This document shows positions 50,602 to 59,976 of a DNA stretch of 63,299 nt, piece by piece. Within the stretch, counting starts at the first letter, position 1. The number at the start of each line of letters is the position of its first letter. This DNA comes from an uncultured Clostridia bacterium (GTDB lineage: Bacteria; Bacillota; Clostridia; Oscillospirales; Acutalibacteraceae), in contig CALWJA010000027.1 in the NCBI GenBank assembly GCA_944380875.1, positions 1-63,299 of the forward strand, written 5' to 3'. A program made the position numbers and the translations under genes. The notes beneath the pieces were generated by a model that saw only the letters and a list, made by a program, of their open reading frames with translations, searched no databases and was not told the origin of the DNA.

Positions 50602-52365
50602 ATGAAGATGAAAAAATTGCTTGCGCTTCTTCTGGCCGGAATCATGACTGTTTCCATGGCTTCCTGCGCAGGAAACAATGAAACTTCCAGTGCTGGTTCT
50701 GAAGAAAGCTCCGGTTCCAGCTCCGGCAGTTCTGCGCCTCAGGTCGAAGGTGGAGAAAGCTCGGAATATGGTACTCTTATTGAGGCTTCCGATCCTACTC
50801 AGCTTCCTGCAGCCGCTACCGAGCGTGAGGATACCCTGATTGTAGGTTCCGCAGATATGACAGGCGTGTTCAACCCCTTCTATTGGGAATCAAACGAGGA
50901 TTTTCGTGTGGTTTCCATGATAACGGCTACTCTGGGTGTAGCGGACGATCAGGGTGAAATCGTAGACGGAACCGCATCCATGTCGGTTTCCGACGATGGT
51001 AAGGTTTACACCTTTAAGCTTACAAAGGAAAAGTATAATGACGGTTCTGATGTAAAGCCTGAAGATTATGTTAACTACTTTAAGATTCTGGCCGATAAGA
51101 GCTATGATGGCTACAGCGATATTTCCCCTGTGGGCATTGTAGGTTTTCAGGACTATTATGACGGTAAGTCCGACGAGATCTCCGGTATCAAGATAATCGG
51201 CGATGATACCATTGAGATCACACTGGAAGCTCCTTATGCCAGCGCTCCTTACATGCTGGCTTCTGCTATCCCGGTTTCCACGGAAAAATATGGTGACCTC
51301 ATTAAGCACGGTGACCTTTCCGGGTTCAAAGCTCTGGATATGATCGATTTTGTTGGAAACGGCGCTTACACTCTGAAAGAATATAAAGTGAAAGCTTCTG
51401 CTACACTGGAAGCCAACAAGTATTTTTATTTGGGCGAGCCCAAGGTTCCCACTATCATCATAAAGGTAGTGGCTACAGGCGCTGAGCTGCAGGCTATGGC
51501 TACCGGCGATGTGGATATTGAAGAAGACGTGGTCTGCGGAGATGATTATCTGGAAGAAGGCAAGAGCTACGGCTTTATCAATATGTGGGTTCAGGAGACT
51601 CTTGGCTATGGATATGTGGCCGTAAACCACAAACTGGAAAAATTCCAGGACCCTAAAGTGCGCCAGGCTCTTCTGTATGCTATTGACCGCAAATCTCTCA
51701 ACAGCGTTATTTACGGCGACTACGCCACCGCTCTGAATATTCCCCAGGCCCGGGTTTCCTGGCTGTATAACGACGAAGGTCTGAACACCTATGATTACGA
51801 CCTGGAAAAAGCTGCAAAGCTTCTGGAAGAGGCCGGCTGGAAGAAGGAAGGGGACAAGCTGATGAAGGATGGCGAGCAGTTCACCATCATGTTCACAGCA
51901 ATGTCCGATAACGAAGTTACGCAGAAGCTCATCCCCATGATGATAGATGCCTATGCCCAGCTGGGTATTGAGGTGAAAGCGGAGTATGTTGACTGGCCTA
52001 CCCTGCAGGATAAGAGCCAGAAGGGTACTGCTGAAATGTACTTCATGGCTTGGGGCCTTACAGCGGATCCGGATATTACCGGAACCTATGCCAGCCCGGA
52101 AGCCGGCGGCGGCCAGAACCATATCGGATACTCCAATAAAGAACTGGACAAACTTCTGCAGGAAGCACAGGCAGAGACCGATCGGGACGCAATCATGGAA
52201 GAATACAAAGAGATCTACAAGATCTGGAACGAAGATCTTCCTGTTCTGCCCATTTATCAGAGAAGTGACCTTATCTGCTATAACACCCGTGTACAGAATC
52301 TCACTTCCAGCCCGTATGTGAAATGGTATCAGCAGGATAAGATTGGTTCTATCGAGCTCAACTGA
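50602..52365 (+). CDS. Opp-type ABC importer substrate-binding lipoprotein
   Basis: 587 residues. Lipoprotein signal with Cys22 in VSMASCAGN, a Ser/Glu-rich linker (22-60), then an SBP_bac_5 domain (VRQALLYAIDRKSLN, MAWGLTADPD). It binds oligopeptides or, in several gut and thermophilic bacteria, oligosaccharides. GGAAGG before ATG 50602; the earlier in-frame start lacks one and would spoil the signal peptide. First gene of a five-component importer. Confidence 0.93.
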   Translation: MKMKKLLALLLAGIMTVSMASCAGNNETSSAGSEESSGSSSGSSAPQVEGGESSEYGTLIEASDPTQLPAAATEREDTLIVGSADMTGVFNPFYWESNEDFRVVSMITATLGVADDQGEIVDGTASMSVSDDGKVYTFKLTKEKYNDGSDVKPEDYVNYFKILADKSYDGYSDISPVGIVGFQDYYDGKSDEISGIKIIGDDTIEITLEAPYASAPYMLASAIPVSTEKYGDLIKHGDLSGFKALDMIDFVGNGAYTLKEYKVKASATLEANKYFYLGEPKVPTIIIKVVATGAELQAMATGDVDIEEDVVCGDDYLEEGKSYGFINMWVQETLGYGYVAVNHKLEKFQDPKVRQALLYAIDRKSLNSVIYGDYATALNIPQARVSWLYNDEGLNTYDYDLEKAAKLLEEAGWKKEGDKLMKDGEQFTIMFTAMSDNEVTQKLIPMMIDAYAQLGIEVKAEYVDWPTLQDKSQKGTAEMYFMAWGLTADPDITGTYASPEAGGGQNHIGYSNKELDKLLQEAQAETDRDAIMEEYKEIYKIWNEDLPVLPIYQRSDLICYNTRVQNLTSSPYVKWYQQDKIGSIELN

Positions 52366-52474
52366 TCCATGGGTCTGTAAAAGCCAGAAAATCGCATATT
52401 GCATAGAAAAGGTTGCATGGCGTCTTTTTCCGAAAGGTTTTGAAGAAGGCGCCAAGGCGGCCGTATAAGGAACA

Positions 52475-52519
52475 CAGGGAAAGAGGAGGAATCCTCTTTT
52501 CCCTGCTTTTCTTGTTTTT
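52475..52519 (+). terminator. Attenuating terminator after the binding protein gene
   Basis: CAGGGAAAGAGGA / TCCTCTTTTCCCTG (one bulge), then CTTTTCTTGTTTTT. Placed inside the operon, it would leave the binding protein in excess over the membrane parts. Confidence 0.75.
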
Positions 52520-52620
52520 AAGCCATGAGGTTTTTCTGTTGATTAAAACCTATTACAGGAAGAAACAGGCTTCATTGGTAAGATGTTTGAACCGTGTTTG
52601 TGACGCGGTTTCTGGTTGTG

Positions 52621-52693
52621 TTTTGCACAGCCCCCGGTAAACAAGGCGGGCATTGCTGTGGTCTTCCGCGTGTTTTGCGGGGGCTGTGCAAAA
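52621..52693 (+). repeat. 16-bp perfect inverted repeat between oppA and oppB
   Basis: TTTTGCACAGCCCCCG and its exact complement CGGGGGCTGTGCAAAA, 41-nt spacer that can form a small inner stem. No T-run after it on the forward strand, so an mRNA-stabilising or processing hairpin is likelier than a terminator. Confidence 0.8.
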
Positions 52694-52806
52694 AAGACTG
52701 TCCCAGGAGCTTTGGGGCGTTCTTTCCTAATTCCGGTTTATCCTCCGGAAGATGGAAGTTCTTCCGATTACAAACGGAGATTTTGAAAGAAAGAGGTGTA
52801 CGTAAA

Positions 52807-53769
52807 ATGGGCAAGTATATTGTTCGCCGCTTGCTGCTGATGATCCCCATCCTGGTGGGAGTCTCTTTTATCGTGTTCCTTCTGGTGGCGAGCCTGCCGG
52901 GCGATGCGGTGAGCGCACATATGGCCGGAAAAATTTCCCCTGAAAAACTGGAGCAGAACCGTGCCCTTCTGGGATTGGATCAGCCTGTCCTAACGCGGTA
53001 TTTTAATTGGCTGGGCAATGCAATCCAGGGGAATTTCGGTACTTCTATTACCTATAAAATTCCGGTGACAGAGGTTATCGGAAATTTTGTGTGGAACTCT
53101 TTTCTGCTGGCAGTGGTGGCTTTTGTTTTGGAACTGCTGATTGCTATTCCTGTAGGCGTGGTTTCCGCTGTTAAACAGTATTCTATTTTTGATAATGCAA
53201 GCACTGTTTTTTGTTTTGCGGTAATTTCCCTTCCTTCCTTCTTCCTGGCTATGATTCTGCGGTTTGTGTTTTCGGTTAAGCTGGGAATTTTCCCCTTGGA
53301 TGGAATGGAAACTGCCGGTGTGTCGTATACGGGTATGCAGCATATTGGAGATGTGGCCATGCATATGGTCCTTCCCGTTATATGCTTGACTCTGCTGAGT
53401 GTAGGCAGCACAACCCGGTATGTGCGAACTTCCATGCTGGAAGTGATCCGGCAGGACTATGTTCGCACAGCTAGGGCAAAGGGCCTGCCGGAAAGAGTGG
53501 TTATCTATAAACACGCTCTGAAGAACGGCATGATTCCCATTGTCACGTTTGTAGGCGGCGCGCTCCCCAGTTTGTTCGCCGGCGCTATGATAACGGAAAC
53601 TATTTTTGCTTGGCCTGGAATCGGCAAAGTATTTCTCGATTCTATCGGGCAGCGCGATTATCTGTTTATGATGGGCTTTACCATGTTCCTGGCTGTATTG
53701 GTAATGGTGGGCAATTTGCTCTCTGATATCCTCTATGGCGTGGTGGATCCCAGAATCCGGTTGAAGTAA
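52807..53769 (+). CDS. Opp-type importer permease 1 (OppB-like)
   Basis: 320 residues, six helices. N-terminal GKYIVRRLLLMIPILVGVSFIVFLL typical of OppB/DppB, and the EAA loop DYVRTARAKGLPERVVIYKHALKNGMIPIVT that docks the ATPases. AGAGG precedes ATG 52807; an upstream frame extension runs through the 16-bp inverted repeat and is rejected. Only 11 bp separate it from permease 2. Confidence 0.95.
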   Translation: MGKYIVRRLLLMIPILVGVSFIVFLLVASLPGDAVSAHMAGKISPEKLEQNRALLGLDQPVLTRYFNWLGNAIQGNFGTSITYKIPVTEVIGNFVWNSFLLAVVAFVLELLIAIPVGVVSAVKQYSIFDNASTVFCFAVISLPSFFLAMILRFVFSVKLGIFPLDGMETAGVSYTGMQHIGDVAMHMVLPVICLTLLSVGSTTRYVRTSMLEVIRQDYVRTARAKGLPERVVIYKHALKNGMIPIVTFVGGALPSLFAGAMITETIFAWPGIGKVFLDSIGQRDYLFMMGFTMFLAVLVMVGNLLSDILYGVVDPRIRLK

Positions 53770-53780
53770 GGAGGGGCGGT

Positions 53781-54782
53781 ATGGCAAAGAATTTTGAAGA
53801 AAAAGCGTCCGCCGCGACCAAGACAGCTTCTGCCACAGGTGCAGCGGCAGTGGCTGGGGAAGGCTCCGGAGGAAAGAACCTGAAGGGCAACAAAAACAGC
53901 AAAAAACAGGTTATGTCCACTCCGTGGCGGATGGCTATGAAAAGGCTGAAGAGAAATAAATTGGCGATTGCCGGTTTGATTTTCCTGGTTCTTATGATAT
54001 TGGTTTGTTTTATCGGGCCTCTGTTTTCGCCCTATTCCATGAACGACGTGGATATGGCTGCGGCGAAACAGCCCCCCAGTGCGCAGCATTGGTTGGGCAC
54101 CGACGATAACGGACGAGATGTGCTGACCCGCCTTTTATATGGCGGCCAGATTTCCATGACAGTGGGCCTTGCGGCTACTGCTCTTGAGATTCTGATCGGC
54201 GCTATTCTGGGATGTGTGGCTGCTTATTACGGCGGCGCAGTGGATTTTGTCATCATGCGTATTGTGGACGTTATTCTGTCCCTGCCCACAATGCCTATCC
54301 TGATTATGCTCAGCGCCATGATGTCCGACTGGAAAGTGGATCCCAGTGTGCGCGTATATTATCTGATGGTGATTTTGGCGTCCCTGGGCTGGGCGGGAAC
54401 CTGCCGGTTTGTAAGGGGCCAGGTTCTTACCGTGCGGGAAATGGATTATATGAGCGCGGCGGAATCTCTGGGCATCCGGGATTACCGCAAGATTTTCAAG
54501 CATATCATGCCCAACGTGATCCCGCTCATTATCGTTATGGCTACGCTGGCTATCGGCGATACCATTATAATGGAATCCACTATGTCTTTCCTTGGCGTGG
54601 GCGTTTTGCCGCCTATGGCAAGCTGGGGGCAGATGGTATCGGACGGCAATAACCTGATGATCTTCAAACTGCGGCCCTGGTTGTGGATGCCTGCGGGTTT
54701 CTGTATCCTTCTTACGGTGCTCTCTGTGAATCTGGTGGGCGACGGTTTGCGGGATGCCCTTGACCCGAAGATGAAACGCTGA
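53781..54782 (+). CDS. Opp-type importer permease 2 (OppC-like)
   Basis: 333 residues. Cytoplasmic Ala/Lys-rich extension of about 45 residues, then an OppC_N helix, HWLGTDDNGRDVLTRLLYGGQIS, and the EAA loop DYMSAAESLGIRDYRKIFKHIMPNVIPLIIV. The N-terminal extension is longer than usual. AAGGAGG before ATG 53781. Partners with permease 1. Confidence 0.95.
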   Translation: MAKNFEEKASAATKTASATGAAAVAGEGSGGKNLKGNKNSKKQVMSTPWRMAMKRLKRNKLAIAGLIFLVLMILVCFIGPLFSPYSMNDVDMAAAKQPPSAQHWLGTDDNGRDVLTRLLYGGQISMTVGLAATALEILIGAILGCVAAYYGGAVDFVIMRIVDVILSLPTMPILIMLSAMMSDWKVDPSVRVYYLMVILASLGWAGTCRFVRGQVLTVREMDYMSAAESLGIRDYRKIFKHIMPNVIPLIIVMATLAIGDTIIMESTMSFLGVGVLPPMASWGQMVSDGNNLMIFKLRPWLWMPAGFCILLTVLSVNLVGDGLRDALDPKMKR

Positions 54783-54799
54783 GAGGGAGGAGGACAAAA

Positions 54800-55807
54800 A
54801 TGGCTTTTGTGGAATTTAAAAATCTGCACACCTGGTTTTATACGGACAGCGGTATCGTAAAAGCCGTAAACGGTGTGGATTTTGAGATCAACGAAGGAGA
54901 GACCGTTTGCGTAGTAGGGGAATCCGGCTGCGGAAAAAGTGTAACGGCTCTTTCTATGATGCACCTTGTGCAGACCCCTCCCGGAAAAATTGTGGATGGT
55001 CAGATCCTTATGGATGGGGTTGACCTTCTGAAAATGGATAAGCGGCAGATGGAAAAGATTAACGGCAAAGATATTGCCATGATCTTCCAGGAGCCTATGA
55101 CCTCCCTGAATCCGGTGCTTACGGTAGGGCATCAGATCATGGAAAGCCTTCTGTTCCATACGGATATTGATAAAAAGTCCGCCAGAGCGAAGGCTCTGGA
55201 AATGCTGAAGCTTGTGGGAATTCCCCGGGCGGAGGAAATTCTGGACTGCTATCCCCATGAGCTTTCCGGCGGTATGCGTCAGAGAGTAATGATAGCCATG
55301 GCTCTTGTTTGCAACCCCCGTCTTCTTGTTGCGGACGAGCCTACCACGGCGCTGGACGTAACCATTCAGGCGCAGATTTTGGATTTGATGCGCAAGATTA
55401 AAAAAGAGCTCAACATGTCTATTCTGCTCATAACCCACGATCTGGGCGTAGTGGCGGAAATGGCCGATTATGTGGTGGTTATGTATGCAGGCAAAGTAGT
55501 GGAAAAAGGGCCCGTTCTGGAAATATTCAAGAACCCTGCTCATCCGTATACAATAGGGTTGTTGAAATCCAAGCCTGTAATCGGTGTAACGGACCATAAT
55601 CAACGGCTCTATTCCATTCCGGGTCAGGTGCCCAATCCTGTGGGCATGCCAGATAACTGTTATTTCAATGAACGCTGCGAGAAATGTATGGAGGTTTGCA
55701 GGAATAAGATCCCGGATCTTGTAGATTTGGGCAATGGCCATTATGTGGCCTGCTGGCTCCATGAGCAGGATACATCTTCGCAGGCACAGCCGAATCCGGC
55801 TGAATAA
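54800..55807 (+). CDS. Opp-type importer ATPase 1 (OppD-like)
   Basis: 335 residues. Walker A GESGCGKSV, Q-loop MIFQEPMTSLNPV, signature LSGGMRQRV, Walker B LLVADEPTTALD, His ITHDLGVV, and the C-terminal oligopeptide-transporter domain with four Cys (CEKCMEVCRNKIPD) that may bind an iron-sulfur cluster, as reported for related ATPases. GGGAGGAGG before ATG 54800. Confidence 0.96.
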   Translation: MAFVEFKNLHTWFYTDSGIVKAVNGVDFEINEGETVCVVGESGCGKSVTALSMMHLVQTPPGKIVDGQILMDGVDLLKMDKRQMEKINGKDIAMIFQEPMTSLNPVLTVGHQIMESLLFHTDIDKKSARAKALEMLKLVGIPRAEEILDCYPHELSGGMRQRVMIAMALVCNPRLLVADEPTTALDVTIQAQILDLMRKIKKELNMSILLITHDLGVVAEMADYVVVMYAGKVVEKGPVLEIFKNPAHPYTIGLLKSKPVIGVTDHNQRLYSIPGQVPNPVGMPDNCYFNERCEKCMEVCRNKIPDLVDLGNGHYVACWLHEQDTSSQAQPNPAE

Positions 55808-55832
55808 ACCGCGGAAAGGAAGGGTATACAAG

Positions 55833-56798
55833 ATGGACGACATCATTTTGGACGTACAGAATCTAAAAAAATATTTTCCCATCCGCGGCGGGGTATTCCA
55901 GCATACGGTGGGCTATGTAAAGGCAGTGGACGGCATTTCTTTCCAGCTTAAGCGTGGGGAAACCTTGGGCATTGTGGGCGAATCCGGATGCGGAAAATCC
56001 ACTGCAGGGCGAACAATTTTGCGTCTCCACGAGATAACAGGCGGAAAAGTTCTCTTCAACGGGAAGGATATAGCGAAGCTTTCCAAAAAGGAATTGCGTA
56101 AGAAACGTTTGGAGATGCAGATGGTTTTTCAGGATCCCTATTCTTCCCTGAATCCTCGTATGACGGTAGGGCAGATCATCGGAGAAGCTCTGATTGACCA
56201 TAAACTCATGGATAAAAACCAGGCTAAGGAAAAAGTTGAGGAAATTATGGAAGTGTGCGGGCTGCCGAGCTATTATATAAACCGGTATCCCCATGAATTT
56301 TCCGGCGGCCAGCGGCAGAGAATCGGCATTGCCAGAGCTCTTGTGCTGGATCCTCAGTTTGTCATTTGCGATGAGCCTGTTTCTGCGCTGGATGTTTCCA
56401 TCCAGTCCCAGATCATCAACCTTTTGGGAGATTTGCAGAAAGAGAGGAATTTCTCCTATATTTTCATTTCCCATGATCTTTCTGTAGTGGAATATATCAG
56501 CAATCGGGTAGCGGTTATGTATCTGGGGAATATTGTAGAGCTGGCGGATAAAAACGAGATTTTTGATAATCCCCTTCATCCGTATACAAAGGCTCTTATG
56601 TCCGCGATTCCTGTTCCGGATCCCACTCGGAAGAGGGAAAGAATCATCCTTTCCGGCGATCTTCCATCCCCATCCAATCCGCCTTCAGGCTGCAAATTCC
56701 GCACAAGGTGCCCCATGGCATGCGATAAGTGCGCCAAAGAAGCTCCTGAATACCGGGATATTGGCGGCGGCCATTTTGTGGCCTGCCATCTGGTGTAA
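55833..56798 (+). CDS. Opp-type importer ATPase 2 (OppF-like)
   Basis: 321 residues. Starts DDIILDVQNLKKYFPIRGG; Walker A GESGCGKST, signature FSGGQRQRIGIARAL, Walker B FVICDEPVSALD, His ISHDLSVV, C-terminal Cys set (CKFRTRCPMACDKC). Works as a pair with ATPase 1. AAAGGAAGG before ATG 55833; an overlapping earlier start has none. A small membrane protein follows 3 bp later. Confidence 0.96.
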   Translation: MDDIILDVQNLKKYFPIRGGVFQHTVGYVKAVDGISFQLKRGETLGIVGESGCGKSTAGRTILRLHEITGGKVLFNGKDIAKLSKKELRKKRLEMQMVFQDPYSSLNPRMTVGQIIGEALIDHKLMDKNQAKEKVEEIMEVCGLPSYYINRYPHEFSGGQRQRIGIARALVLDPQFVICDEPVSALDVSIQSQIINLLGDLQKERNFSYIFISHDLSVVEYISNRVAVMYLGNIVELADKNEIFDNPLHPYTKALMSAIPVPDPTRKRERIILSGDLPSPSNPPSGCKFRTRCPMACDKCAKEAPEYRDIGGGHFVACHLV

Positions 56799-56801
56799 GG
56801 T

Positions 56802-57173
56802 ATGTGGAAGATCTTTAAATTAGGCCAGGGGCCCCGCCCCGATCTTTTGGCGGAGCAGTGGGCCAGAGAGGCACAGGAAGAGGAAGAACGGGAGCAGGCG
56901 GAAGAATTGGGTAAGACCACGGATGCGTCCGATGCCCATTCGGAACCGTCTCTTGCAGACGAAGAAGATCATTGGATCGAAAGCCAGCGGGAATCGGCTT
57001 CCCAAAAGCGGGAAGATTTTCAGGAGAGAATGGAAACGCCGAAACCTACCCGAAAGGATTTTGTGGCAATGTGCATTGCCATGGCGGAACTTCTTATTCC
57101 CATCGCTTTGGTGCTTATTGGCCTGTTTGCCCTTTTGATTTATCTTCTGCAGAAGTTTTGGCTCCACGCATAA
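56802..57173 (+). CDS. Small single-helix protein at the end of the opp operon
   Basis: 123 residues. A very charged, Glu-rich cytoplasmic part (about 20-88), then one C-terminal helix (about 92-117, LLIPIALVLIGLFALLIYLL) and a short basic end, so a tail-anchored layout. It begins 3 bp after the OppF-like stop with only a weak AAGG, which implies translational coupling. No known family seen. It may tune or localise the importer; that is inference. Confidence 0.75.
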   Translation: MWKIFKLGQGPRPDLLAEQWAREAQEEEEREQAEELGKTTDASDAHSEPSLADEEDHWIESQRESASQKREDFQERMETPKPTRKDFVAMCIAMAELLIPIALVLIGLFALLIYLLQKFWLHA

Positions 57174-57233
57174 GAACCTTTTTCCCAAAAGGGCGTATGC
57201 TGTGAGATAGTAAAATCCATTATAGAACGGATG

Positions 57234-57277
57234 AAAAGCGCCGTAAGATGCATTTTCAGCATCTTACGGCGCTTTTT
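57234..57277 (+). terminator. Terminator of the opp operon
   Basis: 18-bp stem AAAAGCGCCGTAAGATGC / GCATCTTACGGCGCTTTTT, 7-nt loop. Symmetric enough to end the reverse-strand GH29 transcript too. Confidence 0.9.
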
Positions 57278-57350
57278 GTCTACATTGAAGAATAGATTCA
57301 TTAGGCTGCTTATACCCGAATAAAGGATATAAAAGGCTTAAGAAGGAAAG

Positions 57351-58715
57351 TCAATACACTTTTATATCTTTCATGCGGACTTCATCCCGGGCGGCGGTGA
57401 TATGAACCGTCAGACTTTCGATGTCGGGCAAGCTGGTATCGGTAAGAGGGTTTTGGTTTTTGAAGGGGTTCTGCAAGGGGCAGATCCGCTTATGGCCGAT
57501 GCAGGCACCTTCAAAAGAAGCGATCCGATCCTGATTTTTTGTGATGCGAAAAGATTCTACCCTCTGCCCCTGGGCGATATCTTCCGAAAGGACCACATAT
57601 TTGATTTCTTTTCGGGGCTTTTCAAGGAGGATCTTGTATTGGGGCTGAGTAGGCGGACAATTAGGGAGTTTTTCCACTTTGGCGGGAATAGGATCGGAAA
57701 ATTCTTTTTTCAAAAAGTCCCCATATTCCTGCAGCCGGCGGACATCCCTGTCATCCAGCAAACCTTCCCGGTTGGGCGGTATATTCAGATGAAAACAGGC
57801 GTTGGAACCTACGGAAGAAAGGTAGACCTGAAACAGGCGCGCAAGGGAATGAGGTTCTTCTTTTTCATGCCAGAACCAGCCCGGTCGTATGGACATATCG
57901 ATTTCCGAAGGAGCGAAAACAAGGCCTTTGCTGTAAAGAATCTGATGCATAGCACCGATGTCCCCATCTGTATTGTATAGATAGGAAAGGCAGCCTTCCT
58001 CTGCCAGCGGGCCGGGACCTGTCTGCACCGTTGCGTATGGGCAAAGTTCGGAAGGAACTACAGCCCACTCGGCCTGACGGGGAACGCCTCCCTCGTTGCC
58101 GCACCAGCGGATATCCGGACCAAAATCGTTGAAAATGACGGCGTTTGGCTGATAGGTATGGATCAGATCAAAATACCGGGGGAAATCGTATATTTGCTTT
58201 TTTCCGTTAGGCCCTTCCCCGCAGGCGTTATCGAACCATACATAGAAAATCTCGCCGTATCCGGTGAGAAGCTCCTTTAGCTGGTTGCAGAAATACTCGT
58301 TATAGTCCGGTGTACCATAATATCTGGAATTACGATCCCAAGGAGAGAGATAGAAGCCGAATTTCAGACCGTATTCCCTGCAGGCGTCCGCCGCCTCTTT
58401 CACAACGTCGCCTTTAAAAGGACTGTTTTTTACACTGTGTTCCGTGTATTGGGAAGGCCACAGGCAGAATCCGTCGTGATGTTTAGCTGTCAATACCATC
58501 CCTTTCATCCCGGCAGAACGAATAGCTTTAGCCCATTGGCGGCAGTCTAGCTTAGTGGGGTTGAATATGGATTCCGGTTCTTGGCCGGTGCCCCATTCCT
58601 TGTCTGTGAAGGTGTTGGGGCCAAAATGAATAAAAGCGTAGGATTCCAGATCAAACCAATCCAGTTGTTTTTGGGAAGGCCGCACACGGGCAGCTTCCTG
58701 CAAAAAAGGCAGCAT
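57351..58715 (-). CDS. Alpha-L-fucosidase, GH29
   Basis: 454 residues, no signal peptide. HFGPNTFTDKEWG, GMVLTAKHHDGFCLWPS, FGFYLSPWDRN, nucleophile Asp162 in YVWFDNACGEG, and LNIPPNREGLLDD. This pattern is that of GH29 subfamily enzymes acting on alpha-1,3/4-linked fucose, but xyloglucan fucose is also possible. ATG 58715 follows AGGTG. Second gene after the sugar isomerase/epimerase, 93 bp downstream. Confidence 0.9.
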   Translation of the reverse strand: MLPFLQEAARVRPSQKQLDWFDLESYAFIHFGPNTFTDKEWGTGQEPESIFNPTKLDCRQWAKAIRSAGMKGMVLTAKHHDGFCLWPSQYTEHSVKNSPFKGDVVKEAADACREYGLKFGFYLSPWDRNSRYYGTPDYNEYFCNQLKELLTGYGEIFYVWFDNACGEGPNGKKQIYDFPRYFDLIHTYQPNAVIFNDFGPDIRWCGNEGGVPRQAEWAVVPSELCPYATVQTGPGPLAEEGCLSYLYNTDGDIGAMHQILYSKGLVFAPSEIDMSIRPGWFWHEKEEPHSLARLFQVYLSSVGSNACFHLNIPPNREGLLDDRDVRRLQEYGDFLKKEFSDPIPAKVEKLPNCPPTQPQYKILLEKPRKEIKYVVLSEDIAQGQRVESFRITKNQDRIASFEGACIGHKRICPLQNPFKNQNPLTDTSLPDIESLTVHITAARDEVRMKDIKVY

Positions 58716-58808
58716 AAAAAGCACCTCGCATTTTTATGGTATACAAAGAATTAAATGGCTGAAAAGGGGATATAGGACACTATAAGGTCAAAAGAAAAAA
58801 TAGATTCC

Positions 58809-59654
58809 TTATTGTATTTCCTCCTGTATCCGCTTTACAAAAGAAAAAGCTTTCCGGTAAGCGGCTTCATCGGGCAAATGCTCCAGCATAGCGGGAGTAT
58901 CCGCCGGAAGGCGGTTCAGCAGACGAAGCAGAAGGGGATAATCCATATGCCCCTCTCCGGGAGGAACCTCCCGGAAAGCAGCGGTAAATGTATTTTGCTC
59001 CATGGTAATATCCTTCAGATGCACCGATACGATCCGGTCGCCCAAGAGGGAAAAAGCCTCTTTAAGAAAGTCGGAAATATGGCAATATATGCGGGGAGAA
59101 CAGATGCAGTTGCAGGGATCAAGATGCACGGCGGCTTGTTTTCTATCCACAGCCTTCAGAAACTGAAGATAGGCTTGGGGGCCGTCCAGAAAATTATAGG
59201 GCATGATTTCCACAGAAAAAGTTGTGCGGCGGGGTTTAACCGCATCCAGCACATAGCGGACCGTATCCACGGCCAGAGCGAAGAAATCCTCGGAATAGTT
59301 TCCCTCATGGGGGCCATACCAGTTTTCGGAAGAGAAAGTTCCGGCGATATTGACGCAGGTCTTTGCTCCCAGTTCCTCCGCAAGAGCTAGCCGTTCAATC
59401 ATATACTCTCGGTTTTTCCGGGCCTCTTTTTCATCTGCGGTAAGCGGGTTGCACCAGGCGCCTGCTTCTGCCCATAGAATACCGCGCTTCATCAGTTCTT
59501 TTGTGAATAGGTTATTTTCCTTTTGGCCGGGATGGAGAAACTCCGGGCAGTAAGCTGCCTGATAGCCAGCCTTTACATGCGCTTCTGCGAAAGCGGCAGG
59601 ATCCGCTTTTCCTTCTTTTGTTTCTATTCCGAATACGGGACCTCCCAATTTCAT
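58809..59654 (-). CDS. Sugar phosphate isomerase/epimerase family protein
   Basis: 281 residues, TIM barrel of the AP_endonuc_2 / xylose-isomerase-like superfamily. Metal and substrate residues are likely in VEIMPYNF (Glu), VHLDPCN (Asp/His), VSVHLKD (His) and a C-terminal EHLPDE (Glu). The exact sugar is unknown. AGGAGG before ATG 59654. First gene of a probable two-gene operon with GH29, divergent from GH39. Confidence 0.82.
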   Translation of the reverse strand: MKLGGPVFGIETKEGKADPAAFAEAHVKAGYQAAYCPEFLHPGQKENNLFTKELMKRGILWAEAGAWCNPLTADEKEARKNREYMIERLALAEELGAKTCVNIAGTFSSENWYGPHEGNYSEDFFALAVDTVRYVLDAVKPRRTTFSVEIMPYNFLDGPQAYLQFLKAVDRKQAAVHLDPCNCICSPRIYCHISDFLKEAFSLLGDRIVSVHLKDITMEQNTFTAAFREVPPGEGHMDYPLLLRLLNRLPADTPAMLEHLPDEAAYRKAFSFVKRIQEEIQ

Positions 59655-59976
59655 AGGGATGTCCTCCTTTCCGTGATAGGAATTTCTGTTGTTTTCTATT
59701 TTTAATTAGCAAAAATGTATCCTACTTTCTATCATACGGAAGAAAAAAACAAAAGTAAAGAGCATACTGTACATCCGCTATTGTTTCTTTGTAAGCAAGA
59801 CACAAATTCCAAATGTGATCTATGGTTTTTCCACCTATGGATTTTTCCTGCTGGCTGATGTATGCTGAAAAAAACATCCATATACAGACATATGAATGAG
59901 GATAGGAAGGATTTCTTTTAGCTGCCTGCCTCAATTGTATGTATATTTGTATAATTTGGAACGGGAGGAAAAGCAA
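59655..59976. other. Divergent promoter region, isomerase/GH39
   Basis: 322 bp without a gene. A TATAAT at 59950-59955 could serve GH39 but would leave a leader of only ~15 nt and has no good -35. No clear operator seen. Confidence 0.35.

Noticed and set aside
50890-52455. 521-codon reverse-strand frame over the binding-protein gene
   Set aside because: Shadow of oppA; crosses its coding sequence and has no start signal.
54482-55882. 466-codon reverse-strand frame over opp permease and ATPase genes
   Set aside because: Spans two clear forward genes and the gap between them; product has no domain.
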